Positions 6,703 through 13,210 of a DNA stretch of 13,210 nt are shown piece by piece (the first letter of the stretch is position 1; every line of letters starts with the position of its first letter). Made by a program: the position numbers and the translations under genes. The notes under the pieces are model-generated. The model was not told the DNA's origin and made no database searches. It worked only from the letters and a program-made list of their open reading frames with translations. The stretch is from the NCBI GenBank assembly GCA_036825655.1, contig DAISXU010000063.1:1-13210 (forward strand), written 5' to 3'. Source of the DNA: JALQTD01 sp036825655 (lineage in GTDB: Bacteria > Bacteroidota > Bacteroidia > Flavobacteriales_D > Sanyastnellaceae).

Positions 6703-9099
6703 ATGTCTGAGTCTTCTTCTACTCCGCTAATCAACCTCAACACCATTCGCCCTTTGGTGAAGATGGCCCTACAAAATTGGTGGCTTTTCATCCTCTTATC
6801 GGCCTCCGGCTACCTGGTTGGCAACTTAATCACCAAACGCCAACTCGACGAACACAATGCAACGTCAGAGATTTTGCTTGAGAGCCAAGAGACCTTTGAC
6901 TATCAAGCACAAATGTTGGGGTCTTTGGGTGCCCAAAGTCTGAACAGCAACGTTCCCAACCAGCAACGCATTCTTGGGTCCTATGATTTGATTGGCAGGG
7001 CTGTGGATGCCATGAATGCACCCCTGGATTTTTTCTTTGTCGGGCGATTGAGAACCACGCAAGTTGAAGGGTTTAATCACCTCGATATTCGTGTCGACCC
7101 CGATTTATTCCACCCCCACGTACTGGGTCAGAACATCGACATCAAGCTGCTCAATGAACAGAGCTACTCCTTGGAATACGAAGCGCCTGATGGTTCCATG
7201 GTGGAATCGACTCATTTGTTCGGGGAGCGAATTGATGGCCCATTCATCGCCATGACCCTCAACCTTCGAGAGTCCATCAGCAAGGTGGCCTCTGCTGAAC
7301 AGTGGGAATCCTGGTTGAGCCAGTCGCTCCGGATCAGGACATTCAACCGGGATCAACGCGTGGAACAATTCCGAAAAGGCCTAACGGTAAAGCCGGTGAG
7401 TCGCACGAGCATCCTTCGGTTGGAGGCGACCAGCACCCTTCAATCCAGGCCTGCGTCCTTTTTGGACACCTTATCCCGCATTTACATAGATTACACCCAA
7501 GAAGCGCGCTTGGAGGCAAGCAAGCGAACCGAAGGATTCATCAATCGGCAATTGAGCGAATTAGCTGCCATGATGGACAGCTTGGAGCGTCAAGTGGATG
7601 CATTCAAAACAGACAACGAGATCTTGGACCTAACGAGAGAGGAGACGGAATTCTTCAATACCCTCATCGAAATGGAGAGTCAATTGCGCACGTTGGACCT
7701 CCGATTGGATGCGATGGGGTCGTTAAGGAATTTCTTGTCTGCGGGATCCGGTGAATTTGGATTGCCCCCAACCACTTACTTGTTCTCCGAAGACCCGCTT
7801 TTGATTGAACAAGTCAACCAATTGTTTAGCCTCCGAACGCAAAGGGCCAGCGCGCTGATCGACGTTACAGAAGGAAGCTACCAAGTCAGGCGACTCGATT
7901 CCGCTTTGAGTTCCACGCGATTGACCATCTCTCGTTACATCCAGGACACTGAAATGGCCCTGCAGAATCAGCGAACGGATCTGAAACACCAGATCGACGA
8001 CCTGGAGGGGCGCTTGCAGGGGTTGCCCGCGACGCAGCGTGACATCTTGAGCATGCAACGAAAACTAGAAGTCAACGAAGGACTTTACATCTTCCTCCTG
8101 CAGTCCAAGGCCTCTACAATCATCTCAAGAGCAGGAATAGCACCGGAGGCTACCATCATCGAAAAAGCACGTTACGGAGCCATCATCGGCCCCAACAAAC
8201 AACGCACCATGTTCTCATGGACAGGCTTCGGATTTCTGCTTGCCTTGCTGATTGCGCTTGTGAGAAAGGCATTTTTCGAACGGATCAACAGCTTGGTTGA
8301 ATTGCGCGAGGAGACCCACCTTCCCGTCATGGGAGGAATCCCGAATTATCCGCAAATCAATGAGCAGCCACTTACGATTTTACAAGATAGCCGCTCGGCT
8401 GTTACTGAATCTTTCCGATCGTTGAGGGCGAACCTGCAGTACATGCTGACACAGCAAGGCAGTAAAATGCTATTGATCAGCTCCCTCCACCCCAGTGAAG
8501 GGAAAAGCTTCACGAGTTCCAACATCGCAGCTGTTCTCGCAAAAACGGGAAAAAAGGTGGCCTTGATTGACTTTGACATGCACAAGCCGAAAATCCACAA
8601 GAACATGGGCTTGACCAACAAGGTTGGATTGTCTACGGTCTTGATTGGGCGGGCGGACCTCCAATCCGCGCTGAAACCTGGGCCCATTGATAACCTCTTT
8701 GTCTGCACAGCTGGCCCCGTCCCACCCAATGCTTCAGAATTGGTAATGGGTGAAAGATTAACTGAAGTGTTATCCACACTCAGGCAGTCATTCGATTACG
8801 TTGTTTTGGACACCCCCCCCATCTTGCTTATCACGGACGCCTTGATCCTGATGCAGCACGTTGATACCGCTCTGTTGGTGACGAATACTGAAAAGTCTTC
8901 CAAGCGGAGCATCAAACACCTCGAGAGCATTCTCGAACAAAACAAGCTTAGCGCTTCATTCATCCTCAACAACATTCGATTGAATCGTTGGCAAAAGGTT
9001 TATAGCAAGTATGCATACAAATATGGATATGGATATGGATACGGCTATGGATACGGCTATGGCGGGGAGCCTTATGGTGATGAACCGGTAGATTCCTAA
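6703..9099 (+). CDS. Polysaccharide chain-length determinant and tyrosine autokinase (Wzc-type BY-kinase)
   Basis: A 798-residue inner-membrane protein of the Wzc/Ptk class, which controls capsule or exopolysaccharide polymerisation and export by cyclic autophosphorylation. Order: first membrane helix 26-43; long periplasmic region with coiled coils near 265-345 and 396-476, ending in the typical RDILSMQRKLEVNEGLYIFLLQSK segment; second helix near 503-522; cytoplasmic kinase with the oligomerisation motif E569-x2-R572-x2-R575, Walker A SLHPSEGKS (594-602, Lys601), Walker A' LIDFD (Asp623, Asp625) and Walker B VVLDTPP (Asp703). The tail has eleven tyrosines, seven of them in a Gly-Tyr run. ATG 6703 is preferred over the in-frame TTG at 6694. 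A weak -7 box, TACATGTG, lies at 6654-6661. The usual partners (outer-membrane exporter, phosphatase, glycosyltransferases) are absent from this window. Confidence 0.95.
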   Translation: MSESSSTPLINLNTIRPLVKMALQNWWLFILLSASGYLVGNLITKRQLDEHNATSEILLESQETFDYQAQMLGSLGAQSLNSNVPNQQRILGSYDLIGRAVDAMNAPLDFFFVGRLRTTQVEGFNHLDIRVDPDLFHPHVLGQNIDIKLLNEQSYSLEYEAPDGSMVESTHLFGERIDGPFIAMTLNLRESISKVASAEQWESWLSQSLRIRTFNRDQRVEQFRKGLTVKPVSRTSILRLEATSTLQSRPASFLDTLSRIYIDYTQEARLEASKRTEGFINRQLSELAAMMDSLERQVDAFKTDNEILDLTREETEFFNTLIEMESQLRTLDLRLDAMGSLRNFLSAGSGEFGLPPTTYLFSEDPLLIEQVNQLFSLRTQRASALIDVTEGSYQVRRLDSALSSTRLTISRYIQDTEMALQNQRTDLKHQIDDLEGRLQGLPATQRDILSMQRKLEVNEGLYIFLLQSKASTIISRAGIAPEATIIEKARYGAIIGPNKQRTMFSWTGFGFLLALLIALVRKAFFERINSLVELREETHLPVMGGIPNYPQINEQPLTILQDSRSAVTESFRSLRANLQYMLTQQGSKMLLISSLHPSEGKSFTSSNIAAVLAKTGKKVALIDFDMHKPKIHKNMGLTNKVGLSTVLIGRADLQSALKPGPIDNLFVCTAGPVPPNASELVMGERLTEVLSTLRQSFDYVVLDTPPILLITDALILMQHVDTALLVTNTEKSSKRSIKHLESILEQNKLSASFILNNIRLNRWQKVYSKYAYKYGYGYGYGYGYGYGGEPYGDEPVDS
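9022..9063 (+). repeat. Hexanucleotide repeat encoding the Gly-Tyr tail of the kinase
   Basis: Seven in-frame six-base units of the form TAT/TAC-GGA/GGC (units 1-3 TATGGA, then TACGGC, TATGGA, TACGGC, TATGGC) encode alternating Tyr-Gly starting at residue 774. Three further tyrosines precede it (VYSKYAYK) and one follows (EPYG). In BY-kinases the C-terminal tyrosine cluster is the autophosphorylation site. Being six-base units, gain or loss would change the tyrosine number without shifting the frame. Confidence 0.85.
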
Positions 9100-9159
9100 G
9101 TAGGGGCAACAAAATCCAACAATCATGCGTCTATTATGCATCGCCCCGATTGGAGTGAC

Positions 9160-9167
9160 TAACTTTG
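9160..9167 (+). promoter_or_regulatory. -7 box directly before the CHU_C-type protein gene
   Basis: TAACTTTG, an exact TAnnTTTG match, ends five bases before the ATG at 9173. No clear -33 TTG is seen. It suggests an independent promoter giving a nearly leaderless message, and argues for 9173 over the in-frame ATG at 9125. Confidence 0.45.
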
Positions 9168-9172
9168 TTTGC

Positions 9173-11278
9173 ATGAAAGTTGCCGTCCGTTTGAACCATT
9201 GGATGCTCATCCTATTTACAGGATGGGTGGCAAGTGCTTCAAGTCAATTGGACGTTGCCATGGAATGCGTTCAAGTCAACGCAGCGGGAAATGCAACGGT
9301 GAGTTGGACCCAACCGGCTGACCCTTCTGGGCTCTTTTATCAGTATGTCTTCCACCAGTTCCCCGCGTCGAACCCTGCTAACATCTCCACGACGAACATG
9401 CCGGACTATGCCTCCAACTCGGTCATAGCCCCTGGCGTGAACGGCAACGATGCCGCCGTTTGCTATTTTGTCGTGACACAGAGCACCGATGGAAGCAGTG
9501 CCATTTCTGATACAGTGTGCAACACATTTTTATTGGCTCAACCAAGTTTCACACCAGGTTTTGCAGACCTGTCTTGGAACAGCCCCTACATCGCAACTGA
9601 ATCCATCGGCGGAGATTTTACTGTCCAAAAATCTGACAACAATGGGGGATGGATTGATTTAGGATTGGTTCCAGACAATGGCGGAATGCACTCCTTTGCT
9701 TATGAGGTTGAAGAATGCAGCGAAGTGCTTGAGTTTCGGGTCATCCAAGAATTCGGCGCAATGGGATGCCAGCATGAATCGAATCGTTCAGGAAGCGAAA
9801 TAAACGATGAGCTCGACCCCACTGCTCCAGCAATCACGGACATCGATGTGGATTCCTTGTCTGGCCTCGCAGTTCTTCACTGGGAACCGAGCCCTGCTGC
9901 GGATTTGGCTGGCTACATCATTTACCTTTGCTCAGGCGGATTTCAAGTACCCATCGACACCTTGTTCGATCCTTACGCCACCACCTACACCAACCAACTA
10001 TCCAATGCAATTGCGAGCATTGAAAGCTATAACGTTGCCGCATTTGATTCTTGTTTTGTCAACGGTGCACCCGACCCAGGCGCTGCCAATCCAGGGTGTT
10101 CAACCACACTTCACATCAACGCGAGCAGACAACCCTGCTCTGACGTGGCCGTAATTGCATGGGCTGGTCCTTATGGCTTGGATGGCGATGTGGTTGGTTT
10201 TGACATCTATGCTCAGCAAGCAATTGATGCTGGAACTGGTTCCTGGGGTGCTTCACAGCTCATTGGCTCAGCCAACAGTGGAGCCAACGAATTCATTCAT
10301 GAAGGCGCGGTTCTTGGTAGCATCTACCGCTATTGGGTCGAAGCCAACCACTCTACCGGAGCCGTTTCCTTATCCAATCTGCAAACCCTCGACTTTCTGT
10401 ACCCTGGGGCGCCATCGTACACCCAAATTTTAAGGGCCTCGGCGCTCGATTCTTCAGGTGTGGAAATTGTTGTTGACTTCGATGCTTCCATGACAGAGCA
10501 GCACAATTTCATTCTAGAGAGGCGGAAAGCAGAAGATTCTCCAGCAAACTACATCCGCCTGGATGCCATCACTGCGGTTGGCGGCATGGACGTTCAATTC
10601 GAAGATTTGGGAGCACACAGCCAAGTGATGAGTTACACCTACCGCATCCGGGTAGAGAACCTCTGCAATGATAGCGTCATGGTAAGCAACGAAGCTACGA
10701 CCATGCTGTTGGATGGCAACGCAGACGAGGAGCAGCTGGTGAACACCCTAAGTTGGAATGAATACGCCGAGTTTCCGGGTTCGGTTTCCGCTTATCGGAT
10801 TTACCGTTCTGAAAACGGAGGTTCGCCACAAGCTTTGATCACTTTACCTCCATCCGTGACCACTTTTGAAGATGAATTGGACCAAATCACCACAAGCACA
10901 GGTGAGTTTTGTTACATCATCGAAGCAATTGACAGCGAACCCACCACAAGCGGCGGCATCAATTATGCGCTTTCCAATTCACTCTGCCTGTCTTTGCCTC
11001 CTGTGATTTGGGTTCCCAATGCATTTACGGTAGGTGGATTCAACCCGATTTTCAAGCCAGTGATCTCCTTTGCTGATTTGACAACCTTTCGGATGGAGGT
11101 GTTTAGCCGATGGGGTGATGTCATTTTCTCGACCAATGACATCCAGTACGGTTGGGATGGAACCGTAGGCGGTGCCGTTGTGCAAGAAGGTGCATACGGG
11201 TATACCATGTGGGTGCAAAATGGAGCAGGAAGGCAGTTCATGCGCTCTGGTTTGGTGAATGTCCTCGTGGACTTGTAA
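9173..11278 (+). CDS. Secreted fibronectin-III-like protein with type B (CHU_C) type IX sorting domain
   Basis: A 701-residue protein. From ATG 9173 it opens with a signal peptide (MKVAVRLNHWMLILFTGWVASASSQ). The body is a string of about six beta-sandwich units of fibronectin III type, roughly 26-120, 121-213, 215-293, 310-410, 411-513 and 518-606; the clearest show the AxLxWxP... and GYxIY/AYRIYRSENGG patterns of FN3 strands. Residues from about 612 to the end form the gliding-motility-associated C-terminal domain: WVPNAFT, then FRMEVFSRWGDVIF, GWDGT and EGAYGYTMWV. This domain directs type IX secretion and retention on the cell surface in Bacteroidota. The usual NGDGxND after PNAFTP is replaced by VGGFNP. 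The gene follows the kinase by 73 bases in the same direction. Function is unknown; an adhesin or surface-structural role is inferred from the architecture. Confidence 0.88.
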   Translation: MKVAVRLNHWMLILFTGWVASASSQLDVAMECVQVNAAGNATVSWTQPADPSGLFYQYVFHQFPASNPANISTTNMPDYASNSVIAPGVNGNDAAVCYFVVTQSTDGSSAISDTVCNTFLLAQPSFTPGFADLSWNSPYIATESIGGDFTVQKSDNNGGWIDLGLVPDNGGMHSFAYEVEECSEVLEFRVIQEFGAMGCQHESNRSGSEINDELDPTAPAITDIDVDSLSGLAVLHWEPSPAADLAGYIIYLCSGGFQVPIDTLFDPYATTYTNQLSNAIASIESYNVAAFDSCFVNGAPDPGAANPGCSTTLHINASRQPCSDVAVIAWAGPYGLDGDVVGFDIYAQQAIDAGTGSWGASQLIGSANSGANEFIHEGAVLGSIYRYWVEANHSTGAVSLSNLQTLDFLYPGAPSYTQILRASALDSSGVEIVVDFDASMTEQHNFILERRKAEDSPANYIRLDAITAVGGMDVQFEDLGAHSQVMSYTYRIRVENLCNDSVMVSNEATTMLLDGNADEEQLVNTLSWNEYAEFPGSVSAYRIYRSENGGSPQALITLPPSVTTFEDELDQITTSTGEFCYIIEAIDSEPTTSGGINYALSNSLCLSLPPVIWVPNAFTVGGFNPIFKPVISFADLTTFRMEVFSRWGDVIFSTNDIQYGWDGTVGGAVVQEGAYGYTMWVQNGAGRQFMRSGLVNVLVDL

Positions 11279-11339
11279 CCAAACGAATGTGCCGCACAGG
11301 GTGAGCTAAGCGCCGCGCACAATCATCCTTTATTTTCAG

Positions 11340-11347
11340 TACCTTTG
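11340..11347 (+). promoter_or_regulatory. -7 box for guaB with a 131-base leader
   Basis: TACCTTTG matches TAnnTTTG exactly and sits in the 200-base gap between the CHU_C gene and guaB. No TTG is found at -33. The distance to the guaB ATG is unusually long compared with the other boxes in this window. The leader holds the palindrome at 11402-11413 and no convincing gene. Confidence 0.5.
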
Positions 11348-11401
11348 CCCGAATCTTCGCTACAGGGCTTGCCTGATCGGTTGATTCACGAGCGGAATAA
11401 A

Positions 11402-11413
11402 CGGCAGCTGCCG
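11402..11413. promoter_or_regulatory. Perfect 12-base palindrome in the guaB leader
   Basis: CGGCAGCTGCCG, a perfect palindrome with no spacer, 65 bases before the guaB start. Its core CAGCTG occurs again at 11454-11459. It could be an operator for a dimeric repressor, or chance; no purine-responsive motif is recognised. Confidence 0.3.
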
Positions 11414-11478
11414 ATTGAATTCGAGAATCTGCGATATCGGGAAATGCCATGAGCAGCTGACCATCCGAATTCACTCCC

Positions 11479-12945
11479 ATGACCTCCGAAAAAATCATCG
11501 GTGAAGGCTTAACGTACGATGACGTACTCCTTGTGCCTGCCTACTCAGAAGTGCTTCCTCGCGACACCCGACTGAGCAGCCATTTCTCGCGTAACATCGA
11601 ATTGAAAACGCCCGTGATTTCGGCCGCTATGGACACCGTAACTGGCAGCGCAATGGCCATCGCTATGGCGCGACAAGGCGGCATAGGCGTGATTCACAAG
11701 AACATGCCCATTGAACAACAGGCTGCTGAAGTACGTCGCGTAAAACGTTCAGAAAACGGCATGATTCAAGACCCCATAACCTTGCCTGAAAATGCAGTGG
11801 TTGGGGATGCGCTGGCCATCATGAAAGAGCACAAGATTGGCGGGATTCCTGTCACAGACGGGGGTGGAATGTTGACTGGAATTGTCACCAACCGCGACTT
11901 GCGTTTTGAGAAGGACATGCAGCGCCCCATCCAGGAAGTCATGACCAAGGAGGGGCTGATCATCATGAAAGAAGGCGATGAGCTTTCCGGTGCAGAGCAA
12001 ATCTTACGCGAACACCGAATCGAAAAACTACCTGTAGTCAACGGTGAAGGAAAATTGGTTGGGCTCATCACCTACCGCGACATTATAAAATTGAGCGAAT
12101 TCCCTAATTCGTGCAAGGATCAGTTTGGCAGGTTGCGCGTCGCCGCTGCTTTGGGCGTAACGCATGACACCATGGAGCGGGCCGAAGCCCTCGTCCAAGC
12201 GGGCGTGGACGCCGTCATCATCGACACGGCCCACGGGCACAGCCGAGGGGTATTGCAGGTATTGGCACAAGTAAAAGCTCAATTCCCAACGGTCGATGTC
12301 ATTTGCGGCAACATCGCCACGGCCGCCGCTGCGCTCGCATTGGTAGAAGCCGGTGCTGACGCCGTGAAGGTTGGCATCGGGCCAGGATCCATCTGCACGA
12401 CACGTGTGATCGCTGGTGTTGGTGTACCGCAATTGAAGGCTGTCATGGATGTAGCGGAAGCCCTTAAAGGAACTGGCGTCCCCGTTATCGCCGATGGAGG
12501 AATCAGGTTTACGGGAGACATCGTGAAGGCCATCGCGGGCGGTGGCGACACGGTCATGATTGGATCCATGTTGGCCGGGACGGAAGAAAGTCCTGGCGAA
12601 ACCATCATCTATGAAGGACGACGATTCAAAGCATACCGCGGCATGGGGTCCATGGAAGCGATGCAAAAAGGCTCGAAAGATCGCTACTTCCAAGATGCCG
12701 AGGATGACATCAAAAAATTGGTTCCAGAGGGCATCTCAGGACGCGTCCCCTACAAAGGGTCTGTGCAAGAGGTGATGTACCAAATTATCGGGGGTCTCCG
12801 GGCTGGAATGGGGTATTGTGGTGCGCCTGACATCCCCGGTTTGCAGCGAGCACAATTCGTGCGAATCACCAACGCCGGCATCAAAGAAAGCCACCCGCAC
12901 GATGTGATGATCACGCGGGAGGCGCCCAATTACAGCATTCGTTAA
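11479..12945 (+). CDS. guaB: Inosine-5'-monophosphate dehydrogenase
   Basis: A 488-residue cytoplasmic enzyme that oxidises IMP to XMP with NAD+, the committed step of guanine nucleotide synthesis. It aligns by eye with the family from end to end: N-terminal GLTYDDVLLVPAYSEVLP, the TPVISAAMDTVT strand, a tandem CBS-domain insert at about 92-203, GVDAVIIDTAHGHS, the catalytic loop GPGSICTTR with Cys306, the phosphate-binding VIADGGIRFTGD region, GMGSMEAM at 388-395 and the mobile-flap Arg402-Tyr403 pair. The length is that of normal bacterial GuaB. The C-terminal GLRAGMGYCGA segment is also intact. The start ATG at 11479 gives the standard N terminus. A -7 box lies 131 bases upstream. The downstream isomerase gene has its own promoter, so guaB is probably transcribed alone. 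Confidence 0.98.
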   Translation: MTSEKIIGEGLTYDDVLLVPAYSEVLPRDTRLSSHFSRNIELKTPVISAAMDTVTGSAMAIAMARQGGIGVIHKNMPIEQQAAEVRRVKRSENGMIQDPITLPENAVVGDALAIMKEHKIGGIPVTDGGGMLTGIVTNRDLRFEKDMQRPIQEVMTKEGLIIMKEGDELSGAEQILREHRIEKLPVVNGEGKLVGLITYRDIIKLSEFPNSCKDQFGRLRVAAALGVTHDTMERAEALVQAGVDAVIIDTAHGHSRGVLQVLAQVKAQFPTVDVICGNIATAAAALALVEAGADAVKVGIGPGSICTTRVIAGVGVPQLKAVMDVAEALKGTGVPVIADGGIRFTGDIVKAIAGGGDTVMIGSMLAGTEESPGETIIYEGRRFKAYRGMGSMEAMQKGSKDRYFQDAEDDIKKLVPEGISGRVPYKGSVQEVMYQIIGGLRAGMGYCGAPDIPGLQRAQFVRITNAGIKESHPHDVMITREAPNYSIR

Positions 12946-12951
12946 AGCACC

Positions 12952-12982
12952 TTGACCGCATGCACATCCTCGCTTAATTTTG
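12952..12982 (+). promoter_or_regulatory. Near-consensus Bacteroidota promoter for the peptidylprolyl isomerase gene
   Basis: TTG (12952-12954), a 20-base spacer, then TAATTTTG (12975-12982), an exact TAnnTTTG box. It starts just seven bases after the guaB stop codon and gives a leader of about 45 bases. It is the only plus-strand promoter in the window where both elements are recognisable. Confidence 0.6.
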
Positions 12983-13031
12983 ACCACCTGATCGGGCAAT
13001 CCACCAGGAACTCATCCCGATGCCGTTTTGA

Positions 13032-13210
13032 ATGAAAACCATGAAATCAACTCCCTTGCATAAGGCATACACCTTGCTTTTCGCAGCCTTTTTTGCCGCT
13101 TCGATTGCAACCGCCCAGTCTCCCACCGTTTTATCCATCGGTGACGAGCAGGTTTCCGCTGCAGACTTCCAACACATCTACATGAAGAACAACCGCGACA
13201 CTCAAGTCAC
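13032..13210 (+). CDS. Secreted SurA/parvulin-like peptidylprolyl isomerase, N-terminal part, cut by window edge
   Basis: The first 59 codons are present. ATG 13032 (or the in-frame ATG at 13041) opens a signal peptide, MKTMKSTPLHKAYTLLFAAF... ending ATAQ, followed by VLSIGDEQVSAADFQHIYMKNN. The pattern of a short strand, then V(S)xxxFxxIYxKNN, is, as I recall the family, typical of the N-terminal SurA-like chaperone segment of Bacteroidota periplasmic peptidylprolyl isomerases that help outer-membrane protein folding. The parvulin catalytic domain would lie beyond the window, so the enzymatic assignment rests on the N terminus only. It has its own promoter directly after guaB. Confidence 0.7.
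   Translation, partial: MKTMKSTPLHKAYTLLFAAFFAASIATAQSPTVLSIGDEQVSAADFQHIYMKNNRDTQV

Noticed and set aside
9125..9172. Upstream ATG at 9125 for the CHU_C protein
   Set aside because: It would give an unusually long lead before the signal peptide, and a -7 box lies between it and the preferred ATG at 9173.
11238..11498. 86-codon minus-strand frame across the guaB leader
   Set aside because: It overlaps the end of the CHU_C gene, the guaB promoter and the guaB start; no family is recognised.

Overview
The window reads as chromosomal DNA of a Bacteroidota bacterium, most likely a marine Flavobacteriales-type lineage, although the exact family cannot be fixed from the sequence. Three things point there: a type B (CHU_C-like) type IX secretion C-terminal domain, a secreted protein built of modules common in that phylum (GCTD...DDGSC repeats, GDGWNG domains), and several copies of the Bacteroidota -7 promoter box TAnnTTTG placed just before genes. 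Base composition is near 50% GC. I see no tRNA, rRNA, CRISPR array, insertion sequence or phage gene.

Left end (1-900). A truncated short-chain dehydrogenase on the minus strand lies divergent from a nitroreductase-family flavoprotein on the plus strand. A strong hairpin at 871-892, with a U-tract in the minus direction, separates the nitroreductase from the convergent gene that follows.

Minus-strand block (918-6601). Most of this is one 1617-residue, cysteine-rich secreted protein. It carries thirteen copies of a 20-23 residue motif threaded between GDGWNG-type, CUB-like and PPC-like beta domains, and it ends in a dockerin-like EF-hand instead of a recognisable type IX sorting domain. Upstream on the same strand is a small cytoplasmic protein of the family often labelled 'ABC transporter ATPase' in Bacteroidota, which has no visible Walker motifs. 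The 311-base gap between them holds an 8+3+8 perfect inverted repeat.

Plus-strand block (6703-13210). This starts with a Wzc-type BY-kinase (chain-length domain plus tyrosine autokinase) whose tail is a Gly-Tyr hexanucleotide repeat. Next is a fibronectin-III-like protein with a type B sorting domain, then guaB (IMP dehydrogenase), then the start of a secreted SurA/parvulin-like peptidylprolyl isomerase. The genes facing outward from the cell (giant protein, kinase for exopolysaccharide, CHU_C protein, periplasmic isomerase) suggest a region concerned with the cell surface, interrupted by housekeeping guaB. No direct functional link between the two large secreted proteins and the kinase is shown by the sequence. 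-7 boxes at 217, 9160, 11340 and 12975 (plus) and near 6606 (minus) indicate mostly separate transcription units and help choose several start codons.
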